NCBI RefSeq assembly: GCF_019797765.1
Contig: NZ_CP081862.1
Span: forward strand, 1 to 64,000
Direction of reading: 5' to 3'
From: Cellulomonas sp. C5510
GTDB lineage: Bacteria > Actinomycetota > Actinomycetes > Actinomycetales > Cellulomonadaceae
DNA: 64,000 bases
Shown: positions 20,985-30,551 of the stretch, in pieces
Layout: the number at the start of each line of letters is the position of its first letter
Numbering within the stretch: the first letter of the stretch is position 1
Notes under the pieces: generated by a model
Database searches by the model: none
Seen by the model: the letters and a program-made list of their open reading frames with translations, nothing else
What the model was told of the DNA's origin: nothing
Program-made: the position numbers and the translations under genes

Positions 20985-21023
20985 CGCCGGCACCCGTGCG
21001 GGAGATCCCACGGGGTGCCGGCG
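20985..21023. terminator. Bidirectional terminator between pabA and pknB
   Basis: CGCCGGCACCC (20985-20995) pairs with GGGTGCCGGCG (21013-21023), and the stem extends inward with one bulged G. It lies between convergent pabA and pknB and can serve both strands. Confidence 0.7.
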
Positions 21024-21048
21024 GCCAGGCGCGGTCGCCGTCGGGCGG

Positions 21049-23019
21049 TCAGGGGTTGGCGGTCGGGTCTCCGGACGGCCCCGCGTAGACGTTCAGCGTC
21101 ACCGTCGACCCGATCTGCACGGTGCTCCCGGGCGAGGGGGACGTCGAGACGACCTCGCCGGGCTGCGCGTTCTGGAACTGCCCGCTGGCCTCCTGCGACT
21201 GCACCTCGAGCCCCAGCCCGCGGAGCTGCGCGGTGGCGTCCTCCTCGGACTTCCCGACGACGTCCGACGGGATCTGCACGGTGGTCGGGGCGGCCGCGAC
21301 GGTCAGCGTGATGACGGTCTGCTGCGGGATGATGCCCGACCGGTCCTGCGCGATGACGGTGCCCGGCTCGGCGTCCGCCGTCTCCTGCTGCTGGATGTTC
21401 GACCCGAGCTTCAGGCTGTTGAGCGCCGCGACGGCGTCCTCCTGCTTCTGGCCGCGCAGGTCGGGCAGCTCGACGTTGCCGGACGCGATGAACAGCGCGA
21501 CGGACGAGCCGTCCGCGACGGACTGACCGGCGGCGGGGTCCGTGCGCAGCGCCCGGTCGCCCGGCTGGTCGGCGCTGTCCTCCTCCTGGACGCTGCCGAC
21601 GACGAGGCCGCGCTCCTCGATCTGCTGGCGCGCCTGGTCCTGGGTGAGGCCGGCGACGTCCGGGACCTCGACGGAGCTCGGGCCGGTGGAGACGACGTAC
21701 GTGACGTCGGAGCCCTCCTCGACCTCCTCGCCGGCGTCGGGGGTGCTGCTGATGACGGTGCCGGCCTCGACCTCGGTGCTGGCCTCGGCCTTCCGCACCG
21801 GGTTGAGACCGACCTCCTGGATCGCGGCGACCGCGGCGTCCTCGGTCAGGCCCGCGACCGGCGGGACGGGGACCGTCTCGGGCGGCGGAGTGCGGTCCTG
21901 CGCGAGCAGGTACACGAGGCCGGCGACGGCGAGCGCGGCGATCACGCTGAGCGTGATCCAGAGCCAGCGCTTCGACTTCTTCTCCGGCTCCTCGTCCTCC
22001 GGGTCCGACGGCGGCAGGACCGCCGTCCCGGGGCTCGTCGGCGCCCACGCCGGGGCGTCGCCGGGCATGAGCTGGGTCGTGGCGGCGTCCGCGCCCATCA
22101 CCTGGGTCGCGGCGCCGGCGCCGAGGGCGGCGGGGACGACCGGGGGAGCGGCCACGGCGCCCCCGCGGGCGGCGGCCTCGAGGTCGGCGCGGAACTCCGC
22201 CGCCGAGGAGTAGCGGGCGTCCCGCTCCTTCGCGAGGGCCTTCGCGCAGATCCGGTCGAGGACCTCGGGCACGTCGGACGCGACGGACGACGGCGCCGGC
22301 GCGATCTCCCGGACGTGCTGGTACGCGACGGCGACGGGGGAGTCGCCGACGAACGGCGGGCGCCCGGTCAGCAGCTCGAACAGCAGGCAGCCGGCCGAGT
22401 ACAGGTCCGAGCGCGCGTCGACGGTCTCGCCGCGGGCCTGCTCGGGGGACAGGTACTGCGCCGTGCCGATGACGGCCTGCGTCTGGGTCATGGTGGCCGC
22501 GGAGTCGGCGACGGCCCGGGCGATGCCGAAGTCCATCACCTTGACCGCACCCGTCGGCGTCAGCATGACGTTCGCGGGCTTGATGTCCCGGTGCACGATG
22601 CCGGCGTGGTGGGAGTACTCGAGCGCCGACAGCACGCCGGCGGTGATCTCGATGGCCTCCTCGATCGGCACGGCCTGCCCGTCGCGGAGGATGTCGCGGA
22701 CCGTGTGCCCCTCGACGTACTCCATGACGATGAACGGCACGTGCGCGACGGCACCGGTGGGCTCGGTGTAGACGTCCTCGCCGGTGTCGTACACCGCGAC
22801 GATGGACGGGTGGTTGAGGCCGGCCGCGGCCTGCGCCTCCCGGCGGAACCGCGCCTGGAAGGACGGGTCGCGCGCGAGGTCGGAGCGCAGGATCTTGATC
22901 GCGACGGTGCGACCGAGCCGCGCGTCGTGCCCGATGTGCACCTCGGCCATGCCGCCGCGGCCGATGAGCTCGCCGACCTCGTACCGTCCGGCGAGGATCC
23001 GGGATCCGTCGTCCACCAC
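21049..23019 (-). CDS. pknB: Ser/Thr protein kinase PknB with four PASTA domains
   Basis: PknB is a membrane sensor kinase that coordinates peptidoglycan synthesis and division by binding muropeptides or lipid II through PASTA domains. The 656-residue product has a kinase domain (about 8-275) with the glycine loop IGRGGMAEV, HRDIKPANV, DFGIARA and activation-loop threonines before GTAQYLSPEQ. A single membrane helix (about 350-372) and four extracellular PASTA repeats follow. The GTG at 23019 overlaps the pknA stop (TAGTG). It is the last gene of the fhaA-fhaB-pstP-rodA-pbpA-pknA-pknB operon. Confidence 0.95.
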   Translation of the reverse strand: MVDDGSRILAGRYEVGELIGRGGMAEVHIGHDARLGRTVAIKILRSDLARDPSFQARFRREAQAAAGLNHPSIVAVYDTGEDVYTEPTGAVAHVPFIVMEYVEGHTVRDILRDGQAVPIEEAIEITAGVLSALEYSHHAGIVHRDIKPANVMLTPTGAVKVMDFGIARAVADSAATMTQTQAVIGTAQYLSPEQARGETVDARSDLYSAGCLLFELLTGRPPFVGDSPVAVAYQHVREIAPAPSSVASDVPEVLDRICAKALAKERDARYSSAAEFRADLEAAARGGAVAAPPVVPAALGAGAATQVMGADAATTQLMPGDAPAWAPTSPGTAVLPPSDPEDEEPEKKSKRWLWITLSVIAALAVAGLVYLLAQDRTPPPETVPVPPVAGLTEDAAVAAIQEVGLNPVRKAEASTEVEAGTVISSTPDAGEEVEEGSDVTYVVSTGPSSVEVPDVAGLTQDQARQQIEERGLVVGSVQEEDSADQPGDRALRTDPAAGQSVADGSSVALFIASGNVELPDLRGQKQEDAVAALNSLKLGSNIQQQETADAEPGTVIAQDRSGIIPQQTVITLTVAAAPTTVQIPSDVVGKSEEDATAQLRGLGLEVQSQEASGQFQNAQPGEVVSTSPSPGSTVQIGSTVTLNVYAGPSGDPTANP

Positions 23020-24416
23020 TAGGCGTCCTTCGCTGTCGTCGTTCGCGCGTCCGGTGCGGCTGCGCCGGGCACGTGCTCGGAGATCATCCCACCCTCGGCT
23101 GCCGCCCGGGCGTACCCGGGGACGTCCGCACGGCCGGTCGACCCGGTGTCGCCGCCCGTCAGGCTGTCGGCCAGCGCGGCGCCGAGCAGCGCCACCACCA
23201 GCACGGCCAGCACGAGCAGGGGCCACCGCACCTGCAGCCGCCTCCAGGCGGGCCGCTCGGCGACGCGCACGTGCGCGCGGGTGGTGGGCTGGGCGTGGGC
23301 ACCGCCTCGTGCGGCACCCCCGACCTGGTAGGTCGGGCGGTCGACCGGCCGGCCGGTGCGGGGGTCGAACGCCGGCGGCGCTGCGGGGGTCGCGGCGGCC
23401 GTCGGGTTGACGGACCCCCGGACCCGGGTGGCGCCCGCGGCGGTCGGCCGGGAGCCGGTGGCCCGCCCGCGCCGGGTGTCGGCGGCCGCGGGTCGCACGG
23501 TGGCGTCACCGGCCGGACCGGATCCGCCGGGCGTCGCGACCGCCGCGGACCGTGCCCGGCCGGGCACGATCGACACGGGCGGGCTGCCGCCGGCCGGCGT
23601 GTGCGGGACGAGCGCGTCGAACATCCGCGCGAGCTCCTCGGCGCTCGCGGGACGCTGCGACGGGTCCTTGGAGAGCAGCCGCATGACGAGCGCCGCGATC
23701 TGCCGGTCCACGGACGCGGGCAGCGGCGGGACGGGCGTGTTCACGTGGGCGACCGCGATGTCCACGGCGGTCGGGCCGGTGAACGGCCGGTGGCCGACCA
23801 GGGCCTCGTACGCCACGATGCCGAGCGCGTACATGTCCGAGGCCGCGGTCGCCGGACCGCCGACGGCCTGCTCCGGGGACAGGTACTGCGCCGTGCCCAT
23901 GACCATGCCGGTGGCGGTCATCGGCACCTGGTTGTGCGACAGCGAGACGCCGAAGTCGGTGATCTTCACCTTGCCGGTGGGCGTCAGCAGGATGTTGCCG
24001 GGCTTGACGTCCCGGTGCACGACGCCGGCCTGGTGCGCGGCGTGCAGGCCGCGGGCGGTCTGCGCCAGGATCGGCAGCAGGCGGCGCGGCGGCAGCACGG
24101 GCTCGCGCTCCAGCAGGTCGCTCATCGGTTCGCCGACGACGAGCTCCATCGCCAGGAACGCGGAGCCGTCCTGCTCGCCGTAGTCGAACAGCGCGGCGAT
24201 GCCCTCGTGCGACAGGCTGCCGGCGTTCCGGGCCTCGGTGCGGAACCGCTCGAGGAACCCCGTGTCGCCCGCGAACTCCTCGCGCAGCACCTTGATGGCG
24301 ACGTCGCGCTGCAGCGACTCGTCGTGCGCCGCCCACACCTCACCCATGCCGCCGACGGCGATCTGCCGGGTCAGCCGGTAGCGGCCGCCCAGGACGACGC
24401 CGGGTGCGGGCCTCAC
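23019..24416 (-). CDS. pknA: Ser/Thr protein kinase PknA-like
   Basis: PknA phosphorylates division and cell-wall proteins and works with PknB. The 465-residue product has an N-terminal kinase domain (about 12-270) with AVGGMGEVW, HRDVKPGNILL, DFGVSLS and GTAQYLSPEQ. A long Ala/Pro/Thr-rich juxtamembrane linker leads to one membrane helix (about 398-418) and a short extracellular tail without PASTA domains. The GTG at 24416 overlaps the pbpA stop (GTGA). Confidence 0.93.
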   Translation of the reverse strand: MRPAPGVVLGGRYRLTRQIAVGGMGEVWAAHDESLQRDVAIKVLREEFAGDTGFLERFRTEARNAGSLSHEGIAALFDYGEQDGSAFLAMELVVGEPMSDLLEREPVLPPRRLLPILAQTARGLHAAHQAGVVHRDVKPGNILLTPTGKVKITDFGVSLSHNQVPMTATGMVMGTAQYLSPEQAVGGPATAASDMYALGIVAYEALVGHRPFTGPTAVDIAVAHVNTPVPPLPASVDRQIAALVMRLLSKDPSQRPASAEELARMFDALVPHTPAGGSPPVSIVPGRARSAAVATPGGSGPAGDATVRPAAADTRRGRATGSRPTAAGATRVRGSVNPTAAATPAAPPAFDPRTGRPVDRPTYQVGGAARGGAHAQPTTRAHVRVAERPAWRRLQVRWPLLVLAVLVVALLGAALADSLTGGDTGSTGRADVPGYARAAAEGGMISEHVPGAAAPDARTTTAKDA

Positions 24417-25870
24417 TGCCCGATCACCGCCTGCATGACGGCGCGCGCGATCGGGGCGGCGACGCGCCCGCCCGTGGCCTCGGAGCCGACGTCACCGCCG
24501 TGCTCGACGATGACGGCGACCGCGACCTGCGGGTCGTCCGCGGGCGCGAAGCCGGTGAACCAGGCGTGCGGCGCCTCGCCCTCGCGGCCGGTCTGCGCCG
24601 TGCCGGTCTTGCCGGCCACCCGCACGCCGGGGATCTGCGCCGCGGTGCCGGAACCGGAGTCCACGACGCCGACCATCATGTCGGTGAGCGCGCTCGCGGT
24701 GGCGCCGGAGACGGCGTCGGACAGCTCGGACGGCTCGGTCTCGCTGACGACGTCGAGGTCGGCGGTGCGGACGGTCTGCACCAGGTACGGCGTCATGAGG
24801 GCGCCGCCGTTCGCGATGGCCGCCGAGACCATCGCCATCTGCAGCGGCGTCGAGCGCACCGACTCCTGGCCGATCGCCGACAGCGCGGTCTGCGCCGCGT
24901 TCGGGTCGGCCGGGAACGTGGACGCCGAGACGGACATCGGCACGGTGAGGCCGTCCGAGTCGAACCCGAAGCGGTCCGCCTGCTCGCGCAGGGCGTCGTC
25001 GCCGAGGTCGACACCGAGCTGGGCGAACGCCGTGTTGCAGGAGATCCGCAGAGCGTTCGCGAGCGTGGTCTGCTCGTCGGCCCCGCAGGACGACCCGCCG
25101 AAGTTCGGGAGCTGGGTCCGCGTCCCGGGCAGCGTCAGCTCGTCGGGGGCGGCGAGCACCGACTCGGGGGAGTAGTCACCCGACTCCAGCGCGGCCGCGG
25201 CGGTGATGAGCTTGAACGTCGACCCGGGCGGGTAGTTCTCGCGGATCGTCGTGTTGAGCAGCGGGTCGCCCTCGGCGGCCGCGAGCTGCTGGTACGCGGC
25301 GTTCGCGGCCGTGGTGTCGTGGGTGGCCAGCGCGTTCGGGTCGAACCCGGGCGTGGACACCATCGCGAGGATGCGGCCGGTCGACGGCTCGACGGCGACG
25401 ACCGCGCCCTGCTGGCCGCCGAGCGCGTCGAACGCCGCCTGCTGCGCGGCGGGGTCCAGCGTCAGCTCGATCGACGAGCCCTGCGGCTGCCGGCCGGTCA
25501 CGAGGTCCTGGACGCGGGTCCAGAACAGCGAGTCGGCCTGCCCGGTCAGCACGTCGTTCATGGCGCGTTCGAGCTGCGTGCCGCCGTTGACCACCGAGTA
25601 GAAGCCGGTCACCGTCGAGTACAGCTCGGGCTGCAGGTAGGAACGCTGGTAGCCGAACGGGTCGTCGACCGGCTTCGACTCCGCGATGGTCTGCCCGGCC
25701 ACGATGATCGGCCCGCGCGGCCGGCCGTACTCCCGGTACAGCGTGCGGACGTTGCGGGGGTCGTTGTTCAGCGCGGACGCCTGGCCGAACTGCACCCAGG
25801 ACGTGCCGGCGAGCAGCGCGAGGAACATGACGAGGACCACCGTGGCGAGGCGGCGCAGCGGGGCGTTCAC
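24413..25870 (-). CDS. pbpA: Penicillin-binding protein PbpA (class B transpeptidase)
   Basis: PbpA is a D,D-transpeptidase that cross-links peptidoglycan with its SEDS partner RodA. The 485-residue product has a signal-anchor helix (about 7-25), a dimerisation/pedestal region with GRPRGPIIVAG, and a transpeptidase domain with Ser-x-x-Lys in PPGSTFKL, Ser-x-Asn in RISCNTAF and Lys-Thr-Gly in AGKTGTAQT. The GTG at 25870 gives MNAPLRRLATV, the usual start, and overlaps the rodA stop. Length is close to Mycobacterium PbpA. Confidence 0.94.
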   Translation of the reverse strand: MNAPLRRLATVVLVMFLALLAGTSWVQFGQASALNNDPRNVRTLYREYGRPRGPIIVAGQTIAESKPVDDPFGYQRSYLQPELYSTVTGFYSVVNGGTQLERAMNDVLTGQADSLFWTRVQDLVTGRQPQGSSIELTLDPAAQQAAFDALGGQQGAVVAVEPSTGRILAMVSTPGFDPNALATHDTTAANAAYQQLAAAEGDPLLNTTIRENYPPGSTFKLITAAAALESGDYSPESVLAAPDELTLPGTRTQLPNFGGSSCGADEQTTLANALRISCNTAFAQLGVDLGDDALREQADRFGFDSDGLTVPMSVSASTFPADPNAAQTALSAIGQESVRSTPLQMAMVSAAIANGGALMTPYLVQTVRTADLDVVSETEPSELSDAVSGATASALTDMMVGVVDSGSGTAAQIPGVRVAGKTGTAQTGREGEAPHAWFTGFAPADDPQVAVAVIVEHGGDVGSEATGGRVAAPIARAVMQAVIGQ

Positions 25871-27354
25871 GCGGCACCGCCCCCGCTCGTCCGGCGCAGC
25901 CGCTCGGTCGGCTGGTCGTCGGTGGGGTTCGCGCCCGCCACCCGGACCGGTGCGGCGAGCTCCTCGTCCAGCGGGATACCGCCGGCGGGCGTCTCGATCA
26001 GGGGCCCGGCCACCTCCGGCGCGGGGCGGCGCGCGTCGTCGGAGATCCGCAGCAGCAGCGCGGCGATCAGCCAGTTCGCGAGCAGCGAAGACCCGCCGTA
26101 CGCGAGGAACGGCGTGGTCAGACCGGTCAGCGGGATGATCCGCGTGATGCCGCCGACCACGACGAAGCACTGGAACGCGATGACGAACGCGAGGCCGGCG
26201 GCCAGCAGCTTGCCGAACCCGTCACGGACCCCGATGGCGGTGCGCAGGCCGCGCTGGCTCAGCACCAGGTACATGACGAGGATCGCCATGAGGCCGGTGA
26301 GGCCCAGCTCCTCGCCGAGCGACGCGACGATGAAGTCCGACTCGGCGAACGGCACCAGGTCCGGGCGGCCCTGCCCCCACCCGGTGCCGAACAGCCCGCC
26401 GCTGGCCAGGCCGAACAGCCCGCGCACGAGCTGGCCGGAGCCGCCGGGGGCGCGGTCGAAGACGTCCTGGTCCAGCGCGTGCAGCCAGATGTGGAACCGC
26501 GCGGCCACGTGCCCGAACGACGACGCGGCCAGGGCCACCCCGCCGCCGAACATGACGAGGCCGATGATGATCCACGACAGCCGCTCGGTCGCGACGTAGA
26601 GCATCGCGACGAACAGGCCGAACAGCAGCAGCGACGTGCCGAGGTCCCGCTGGAACACCAGCAGGGCGATCGACGCGGCCCACACCACGGCGATCGGGCC
26701 CAGGTCCCGCAGCCGGGGGAGCTGCAGGCCGAGCACCTTCGGCCCGGCGAGCGCCAGGGTGTCGCGGTGCGTGACGAGGTAGCCGGCGAAGAACACCGCC
26801 AGGGCGATCTTCGCGAGCTCGGCGGGCTGCAACGAGAACCCGAGCGCCCGGATCCAGATGCGCGCGCCGTTGATCTCGACGCCCAGCCCCGGGACGAGCG
26901 GCAGGACGAGCAGCACCAGGGCCGCCACCATCGCCGTGTACGTGTACCGGCGCAGCGTCCGGTGGTCGCGCAGCACGAGGAGCAGCACGCACGCCAGCAC
27001 CACGGAGACCGCCGACAACGCGAGCTGCTTGCCGGCGAACATCTCCGTGCCGCCGCGCGCCTCCCGGGCGAGGTCGATCCGGTAGATCATCGCCAGGCCG
27101 ATGCCGTTCAGCGCGATGACGACCGGCAGGATCACCGGGTCCGCGTAGGGGGCGCGCCAGCGCAGCACCGCGTGCACGAGCAGCGCCAGGCCGGCCATGC
27201 CCGCCCCGTACCCGAGCACGTCGGCGGGCAGCTCGTCCGTCGCCCCGAGACCGACCAGCGCGTACGCCGCGACCGCGATGACCAGCGCCACCACGATCAG
27301 GCCCAGCTCCGTCCCGCGACCGGCGCGCACGCGGTGCGCCTCCACGGTCGCCAT
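25867..27354 (-). CDS. rodA: SEDS peptidoglycan polymerase RodA/FtsW
   Basis: SEDS proteins polymerise lipid II into glycan strands. The 495-residue product has about 12 membrane helices and the family motifs INGARIWI, LQPAELAKI, FQRDLGTSLL and TGLTTPFLAYGGSS. It has a cytoplasmic C-terminal tail of about 65 residues. ATG 27354 overlaps the pstP stop by one base. Pairing with pbpA in the kinase operon identifies the RodA-type elongation enzyme rather than divisome FtsW. Confidence 0.94.
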   Translation of the reverse strand: MATVEAHRVRAGRGTELGLIVVALVIAVAAYALVGLGATDELPADVLGYGAGMAGLALLVHAVLRWRAPYADPVILPVVIALNGIGLAMIYRIDLAREARGGTEMFAGKQLALSAVSVVLACVLLLVLRDHRTLRRYTYTAMVAALVLLVLPLVPGLGVEINGARIWIRALGFSLQPAELAKIALAVFFAGYLVTHRDTLALAGPKVLGLQLPRLRDLGPIAVVWAASIALLVFQRDLGTSLLLFGLFVAMLYVATERLSWIIIGLVMFGGGVALAASSFGHVAARFHIWLHALDQDVFDRAPGGSGQLVRGLFGLASGGLFGTGWGQGRPDLVPFAESDFIVASLGEELGLTGLMAILVMYLVLSQRGLRTAIGVRDGFGKLLAAGLAFVIAFQCFVVVGGITRIIPLTGLTTPFLAYGGSSLLANWLIAALLLRISDDARRPAPEVAGPLIETPAGGIPLDEELAAPVRVAGANPTDDQPTERLRRTSGGGAA

Positions 27355-28676
27355 CAGGGTGCCGCCGTGCCGGTCGGGCGGGCGGACGACGTCGGGCGCG
27401 GGCTGCGGGTCGGCTCCGGATCCGGCTGCTCGGCGGCAGCGTCCTCCGCGAGGGCGTCCACGCGGGTGCGGGCGTCCGCGAGCGAGGCGGTGTGGATGGT
27501 CTGCTCCACGCGGTCGCGCACGAAGCCGGGGAGGTCGTCGACCGCCAGCTCGGTCCGCTCCACCACGTCGGACAGTGTCAGGGGCCCGATGGACTGCGGG
27601 ATGCCGCGGTAGATCGCGACGACCTCGCCGTCGACGCCGACGTAGAACTGCGTCTGCGTCCAGCGGTAGAACCCGGTGGCGCCGGCAGCGAGCAGCAGCA
27701 CCGCCAGCAGGGTCACCACGGTCCCGCGGACGCGGCACCGCCGGCGGGCGCGGCGCTCGTCCGGGTCGTCCTCGTCGTCCTCGACCGCGGGGACGCCACC
27801 GCCGGGGGTGCTCGCCGCCGCCTGCCGGGACAGCTCCGCGGCACGGGCGGCCGGGCCGTCCTGCGCGGACGTCGGGCGGTTGCGGGTCACGGCGGCCGAG
27901 CCGACCACCACGGCGTTGGTGCGCGGCCCCGCGCCGTCGCGGACCTGGTCGAGCTCCAGCACGTCCGCGACCACGACGGTGACGTTGTCGCCGCCGCCCG
28001 CCCGCAGCGCGAGCTGCACGAGCCGCTCGGCGCAGGTGTCGACGTCCGCGATGTCGTGCAGCGTCTGGGCGATCGTGTCCCCGCTGACGAAGCCCGACAG
28101 CCCGTCGGAGCACAGCAGCCAGCGGTCGCCCGCACGCGCCTCCCGCACGGACAGGTCCGGCGCGATGTCGACGTCGAAGTCCCCGAGCACCCGCATCACG
28201 ACCGACCGCTGCGGGTGGTGCTCGGCCTCCTCCGGCGTGATCTTGCCGGTGTTGACCAGGTGCTGGACGAACGTGTGGTCGGTGGTGACCTGCGTGAGGA
28301 CCCCGTCGCGCAGCAGGTAGCCGCGGGAGTCGCCCAGGTGCACCATCGCGAGCTTGTTGCCGGCCCGCAGGATCGCGGTGACCGTGGTGCCCATGCCCGC
28401 GAGCTCGGGGTTCGTCTGCGAGCGGGTGATGATCTCCTCGCGCGCCTCCTCGAGAGCCCGCTCCAGCTCGTCCAGGGCGTCGTCCGGGCCGTGGGACTCG
28501 CCGTCCAGGGGCGCCAGCGCCGCGATCGCCACCGACGACGCCACGTCGCCGCCCGCGTGCCCGCCCATGCCGTCCGCGACGACCAGCAGGTGCGGCCCCG
28601 CGTAGGCGGAGTCCTGGTTGTTCGACCGGACCAGCCCCACGTCGGACCGGGCGGCGTAGCGCAGCGCGATGGTCAC
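27354..28676 (-). CDS. pstP: PP2C-family Ser/Thr phosphatase PstP
   Basis: PstP dephosphorylates PknA, PknB and their substrates. The 440-residue product has an N-terminal PP2C catalytic domain (1-240) with the metal-binding motifs RSNNQDSAY, VVADGMGGHAGG, LCSDGLSGFV and GGGDNVTVVV. A disordered region is followed by a membrane helix (about 312-332, VVTLLAVLLLAAGATGFY) and an extracellular domain of about 60 residues, then a Pro/Thr/Arg-rich tail. The GTG at 28676 lies 6 nt after fhaB. Confidence 0.94.
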   Translation of the reverse strand: MTIALRYAARSDVGLVRSNNQDSAYAGPHLLVVADGMGGHAGGDVASSVAIAALAPLDGESHGPDDALDELERALEEAREEIITRSQTNPELAGMGTTVTAILRAGNKLAMVHLGDSRGYLLRDGVLTQVTTDHTFVQHLVNTGKITPEEAEHHPQRSVVMRVLGDFDVDIAPDLSVREARAGDRWLLCSDGLSGFVSGDTIAQTLHDIADVDTCAERLVQLALRAGGGDNVTVVVADVLELDQVRDGAGPRTNAVVVGSAAVTRNRPTSAQDGPAARAAELSRQAAASTPGGGVPAVEDDEDDPDERRARRRCRVRGTVVTLLAVLLLAAGATGFYRWTQTQFYVGVDGEVVAIYRGIPQSIGPLTLSDVVERTELAVDDLPGFVRDRVEQTIHTASLADARTRVDALAEDAAAEQPDPEPTRSPRPTSSARPTGTAAP

Positions 28677-28682
28677 GACCCG

Positions 28683-29195
28683 CTACCCCTGCAGCTCGAG
28701 GACGCTCTGGCCGATGCGCAGCTGCGCGCCGGGGCGGAACGGCACGGCGTCCGCGACCCGCTGGTCGTCCAGGAACGTGCCGTTGGTGGACCCCATGTCC
28801 TCCACGAGCCACTGGTCGCCCTCGGGGAAGACGCGGGCGTGCCGGGAGGAGGAGTAGTCGTCGTCGAGCACGAGCGTGCAGGACGGGGCGCGGCCGATGA
28901 GCACCGCGGACGTGCCCAGCGGCAGCGTCGTCCCGCGCAGCGGACCCTCGGTCACGACGAGCCGCGTCGGACCGGCACGACGGCCGCGGCCGCGCTCGGG
29001 GGCCGGCGGCGCCGCGGCGGCCGGTGCTGCGGGCGTGGCGCCCGGAGCCGCGGGGGCCGGACGGCCGGGGCGACGGCGGTTGACGATCCGCGTGCCGTAC
29101 AGGTCGCGGCGCAGCACCCCGATGGCGGACAGCACGAACGCCCACAGGAGGACGAGGTAGCCCAGCCGCAGCAGGGTGACCGTCAGCTCACTCAT
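28683..29195 (-). CDS. fhaB: Membrane-anchored FHA protein FhaB/FipA
   Basis: FhaB (FipA) is a small FHA protein that reads PknA/PknB phosphorylation at the division site. The 170-residue product begins with a membrane helix (about 5-25), has the conserved DLYGTRIV segment and an Ala/Pro-rich linker. Its C-terminal FHA domain (about 78-170) carries IGRAPSCTLVLDDDYSS, SRHAR and STNGTFLDD, which are the phosphothreonine-binding residues. Confidence 0.93.
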   Translation of the reverse strand: MSELTVTLLRLGYLVLLWAFVLSAIGVLRRDLYGTRIVNRRRPGRPAPAAPGATPAAPAAAAPPAPERGRGRRAGPTRLVVTEGPLRGTTLPLGTSAVLIGRAPSCTLVLDDDYSSSRHARVFPEGDQWLVEDMGSTNGTFLDDQRVADAVPFRPGAQLRIGQSVLELQG

Positions 29196-29216
29196 GCGTG
29201 CCGATCGTGGAGCCGC

Positions 29217-29930
29217 TCACTCGTCCAGGTCCTGTCCGTCGCCGTCGCCCGTCCAGAACATGATGCGGGTCCGGCCGATCGTCAGCGTGTTCCCATCCAG
29301 GAGTGTCGCGGCCGGGACCTGGTGGCCCTCGACGAACAGCCCGTTCGTCGACCCGAGGTCCGAGGCGACGACGCCCTGCGGCGACACCCGGATCTCGAGG
29401 TGCCGGCGGGAGACCCCCGGGTCGTCCACCACGATGTCCGCCTCGGAGCCGCGGCCGATCACCGTCACCGGCCCGGTCAGCAGGTACCGCTGGCCGTCGA
29501 TGTCGATGAGCGGGTGCCGGGGGCTCGGCGCGGCGGTCGTCGCCGGGGCGGCCGCGCCGCGGACCGTCGCCGACTTCACGCGGAACCGGCCCGTCTCCAG
29601 GTCCTCGTACTCGTGGAACGCCACCGTCACCGGCCCGACGAACGCGTACCGCTGACCCGTCGCGTGCTCCGTGACGTTCGCCGCCAGCTCGTCCGCCAGG
29701 GCCTCCGCGCCCCACGCCTCGACCTGGTCGTAGTCGCCCGGCGACAGCTCGATGGTGAACTCGTTCGGCACCACCGTCCGGTCGCGGCCCACCACGGCGG
29801 CCCGGTCGTCGACCTCGCGGCGCAGCGCGCTCGCCAGCTCGACGGGCTTCACCTCGCTGCGGAAGGCCTTGGCGAACGCGGTGTTCACGACGCGCTCCAC
29901 CCCGTGCTCGAAACGGTCGAGGATGCCCAC
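29217..29930 (-). CDS. fhaA: FHA domain protein FhaA (DUF3662 + FHA)
   Basis: FhaA links kinase signalling to peptidoglycan precursor export (it binds phosphorylated MviN in Mycobacterium). The 237-residue product has an N-terminal DUF3662 domain (1-120) and a C-terminal FHA domain (about 150-230) with IGRGSEADIVVDD, SRRHLEI and STNGLFVEG. It is much shorter than the Mycobacterium protein because the long low-complexity linker is missing. Three GTG codons open the frame; the third (29930) is chosen because it sits 8-9 nt after gaggagg and gives MGILDRFEHG. It is the first gene of the seven-gene operon. Confidence 0.9.
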   Translation of the reverse strand: MGILDRFEHGVERVVNTAFAKAFRSEVKPVELASALRREVDDRAAVVGRDRTVVPNEFTIELSPGDYDQVEAWGAEALADELAANVTEHATGQRYAFVGPVTVAFHEYEDLETGRFRVKSATVRGAAAPATTAAPSPRHPLIDIDGQRYLLTGPVTVIGRGSEADIVVDDPGVSRRHLEIRVSPQGVVASDLGSTNGLFVEGHQVPAATLLDGNTLTIGRTRIMFWTGDGDGQDLDE

Positions 29931-30180
29931 GCCCACCACCTCCTCACCGCACGCGTGTGCCGCCGGTCACCGGACGGCGCCCGACATTCTGCCTGAATGG
30001 TAGCCGTGGGACCGATCCCCGGACCCTGCCTGGGGACGGCGGGGCGGCGCGGACCTGGTGAAAGGGTCGTGGTGGGCAGTGGCGGCGCGGTGTGCGGGGG
30101 CGCGCCGGGGCGCGAGGCGGGTCGTTCCGGCGATGCCGGGGGCGGCCGCGGCGTGGTCCGGAGCGGCCCGCGAGTCGTGC

Positions 30181-30186
30181 TAATCT
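30181..30186 (+). promoter_or_regulatory. Candidate -10 element for tRNA-Leu
   Basis: TAATCT, preceded by TGC, lies 9 bp upstream of the tRNA 5' end, correct for transcription starting at or just before the tRNA. No clear -35 is visible. The 264-bp gap 29931-30194 otherwise shows no gene. Confidence 0.4.
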
Positions 30187-30194
30187 TCTGCGGC

Positions 30195-30277
30195 GCGCGA
30201 GTGGCGGAACGGCAGACGCGCTGGCTTCAGGTGCCAGTGTCCGAAAGGGCGTGGGGGTTCAAATCCCCCCTCGCGCA
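30195..30277 (+). tRNA. tRNA-Leu (CAG anticodon)
   Basis: The acceptor GCGCGAG (30195-30201) pairs with CTCGCGC (30270-30276), with discriminator A. The anticodon stem CTGGC/GCCAG encloses loop TTCAGGT with anticodon CAG. The variable arm is long, as expected for a class II tRNA, and the T-loop reads GGTTCAAATCC. CCA is not encoded. Confidence 0.95.
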
Positions 30278-30312
30278 CGCAGGGTTGTTCGTCTAGGACA
30301 GCCGAAGTTGTC

Positions 30313-30354
30313 CAGGTAACCCCTGGTCGGAGTGATCCGGCTGGGGGTTACCTG
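30313..30354. terminator. Compound hairpin downstream of tRNA-Leu
   Basis: CAGGTAACCCC (30313-30323) pairs perfectly with GGGGTTACCTG (30344-30354). The loop contains a smaller CGG/CCG stem (30328-30330 with 30337-30339). TGTTTGTG follows the second arm. It is probably the tRNA-Leu terminator; the long, AT-containing perfect arms could also be a remnant of an element end. Confidence 0.55.
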
Positions 30355-30551
30355 TTTGTGGGGTCTGACCTGCGGTTTCGCTAGCACGCTGGTGTGCTGG
30401 AGCTGTGAGTCCGGGGTGCTCGAGGCACCCGTGGATGCATGCCACGGTGCCTGCTGACCGGGTGGGTCAGCGGGCTGTGCGGGTGGCGCTGTTCAGTTCG
30501 TGCGGGCGAGATCACCCGCCTGCGGGCCTCCCGGCCGCGGACGGCCTCGAC

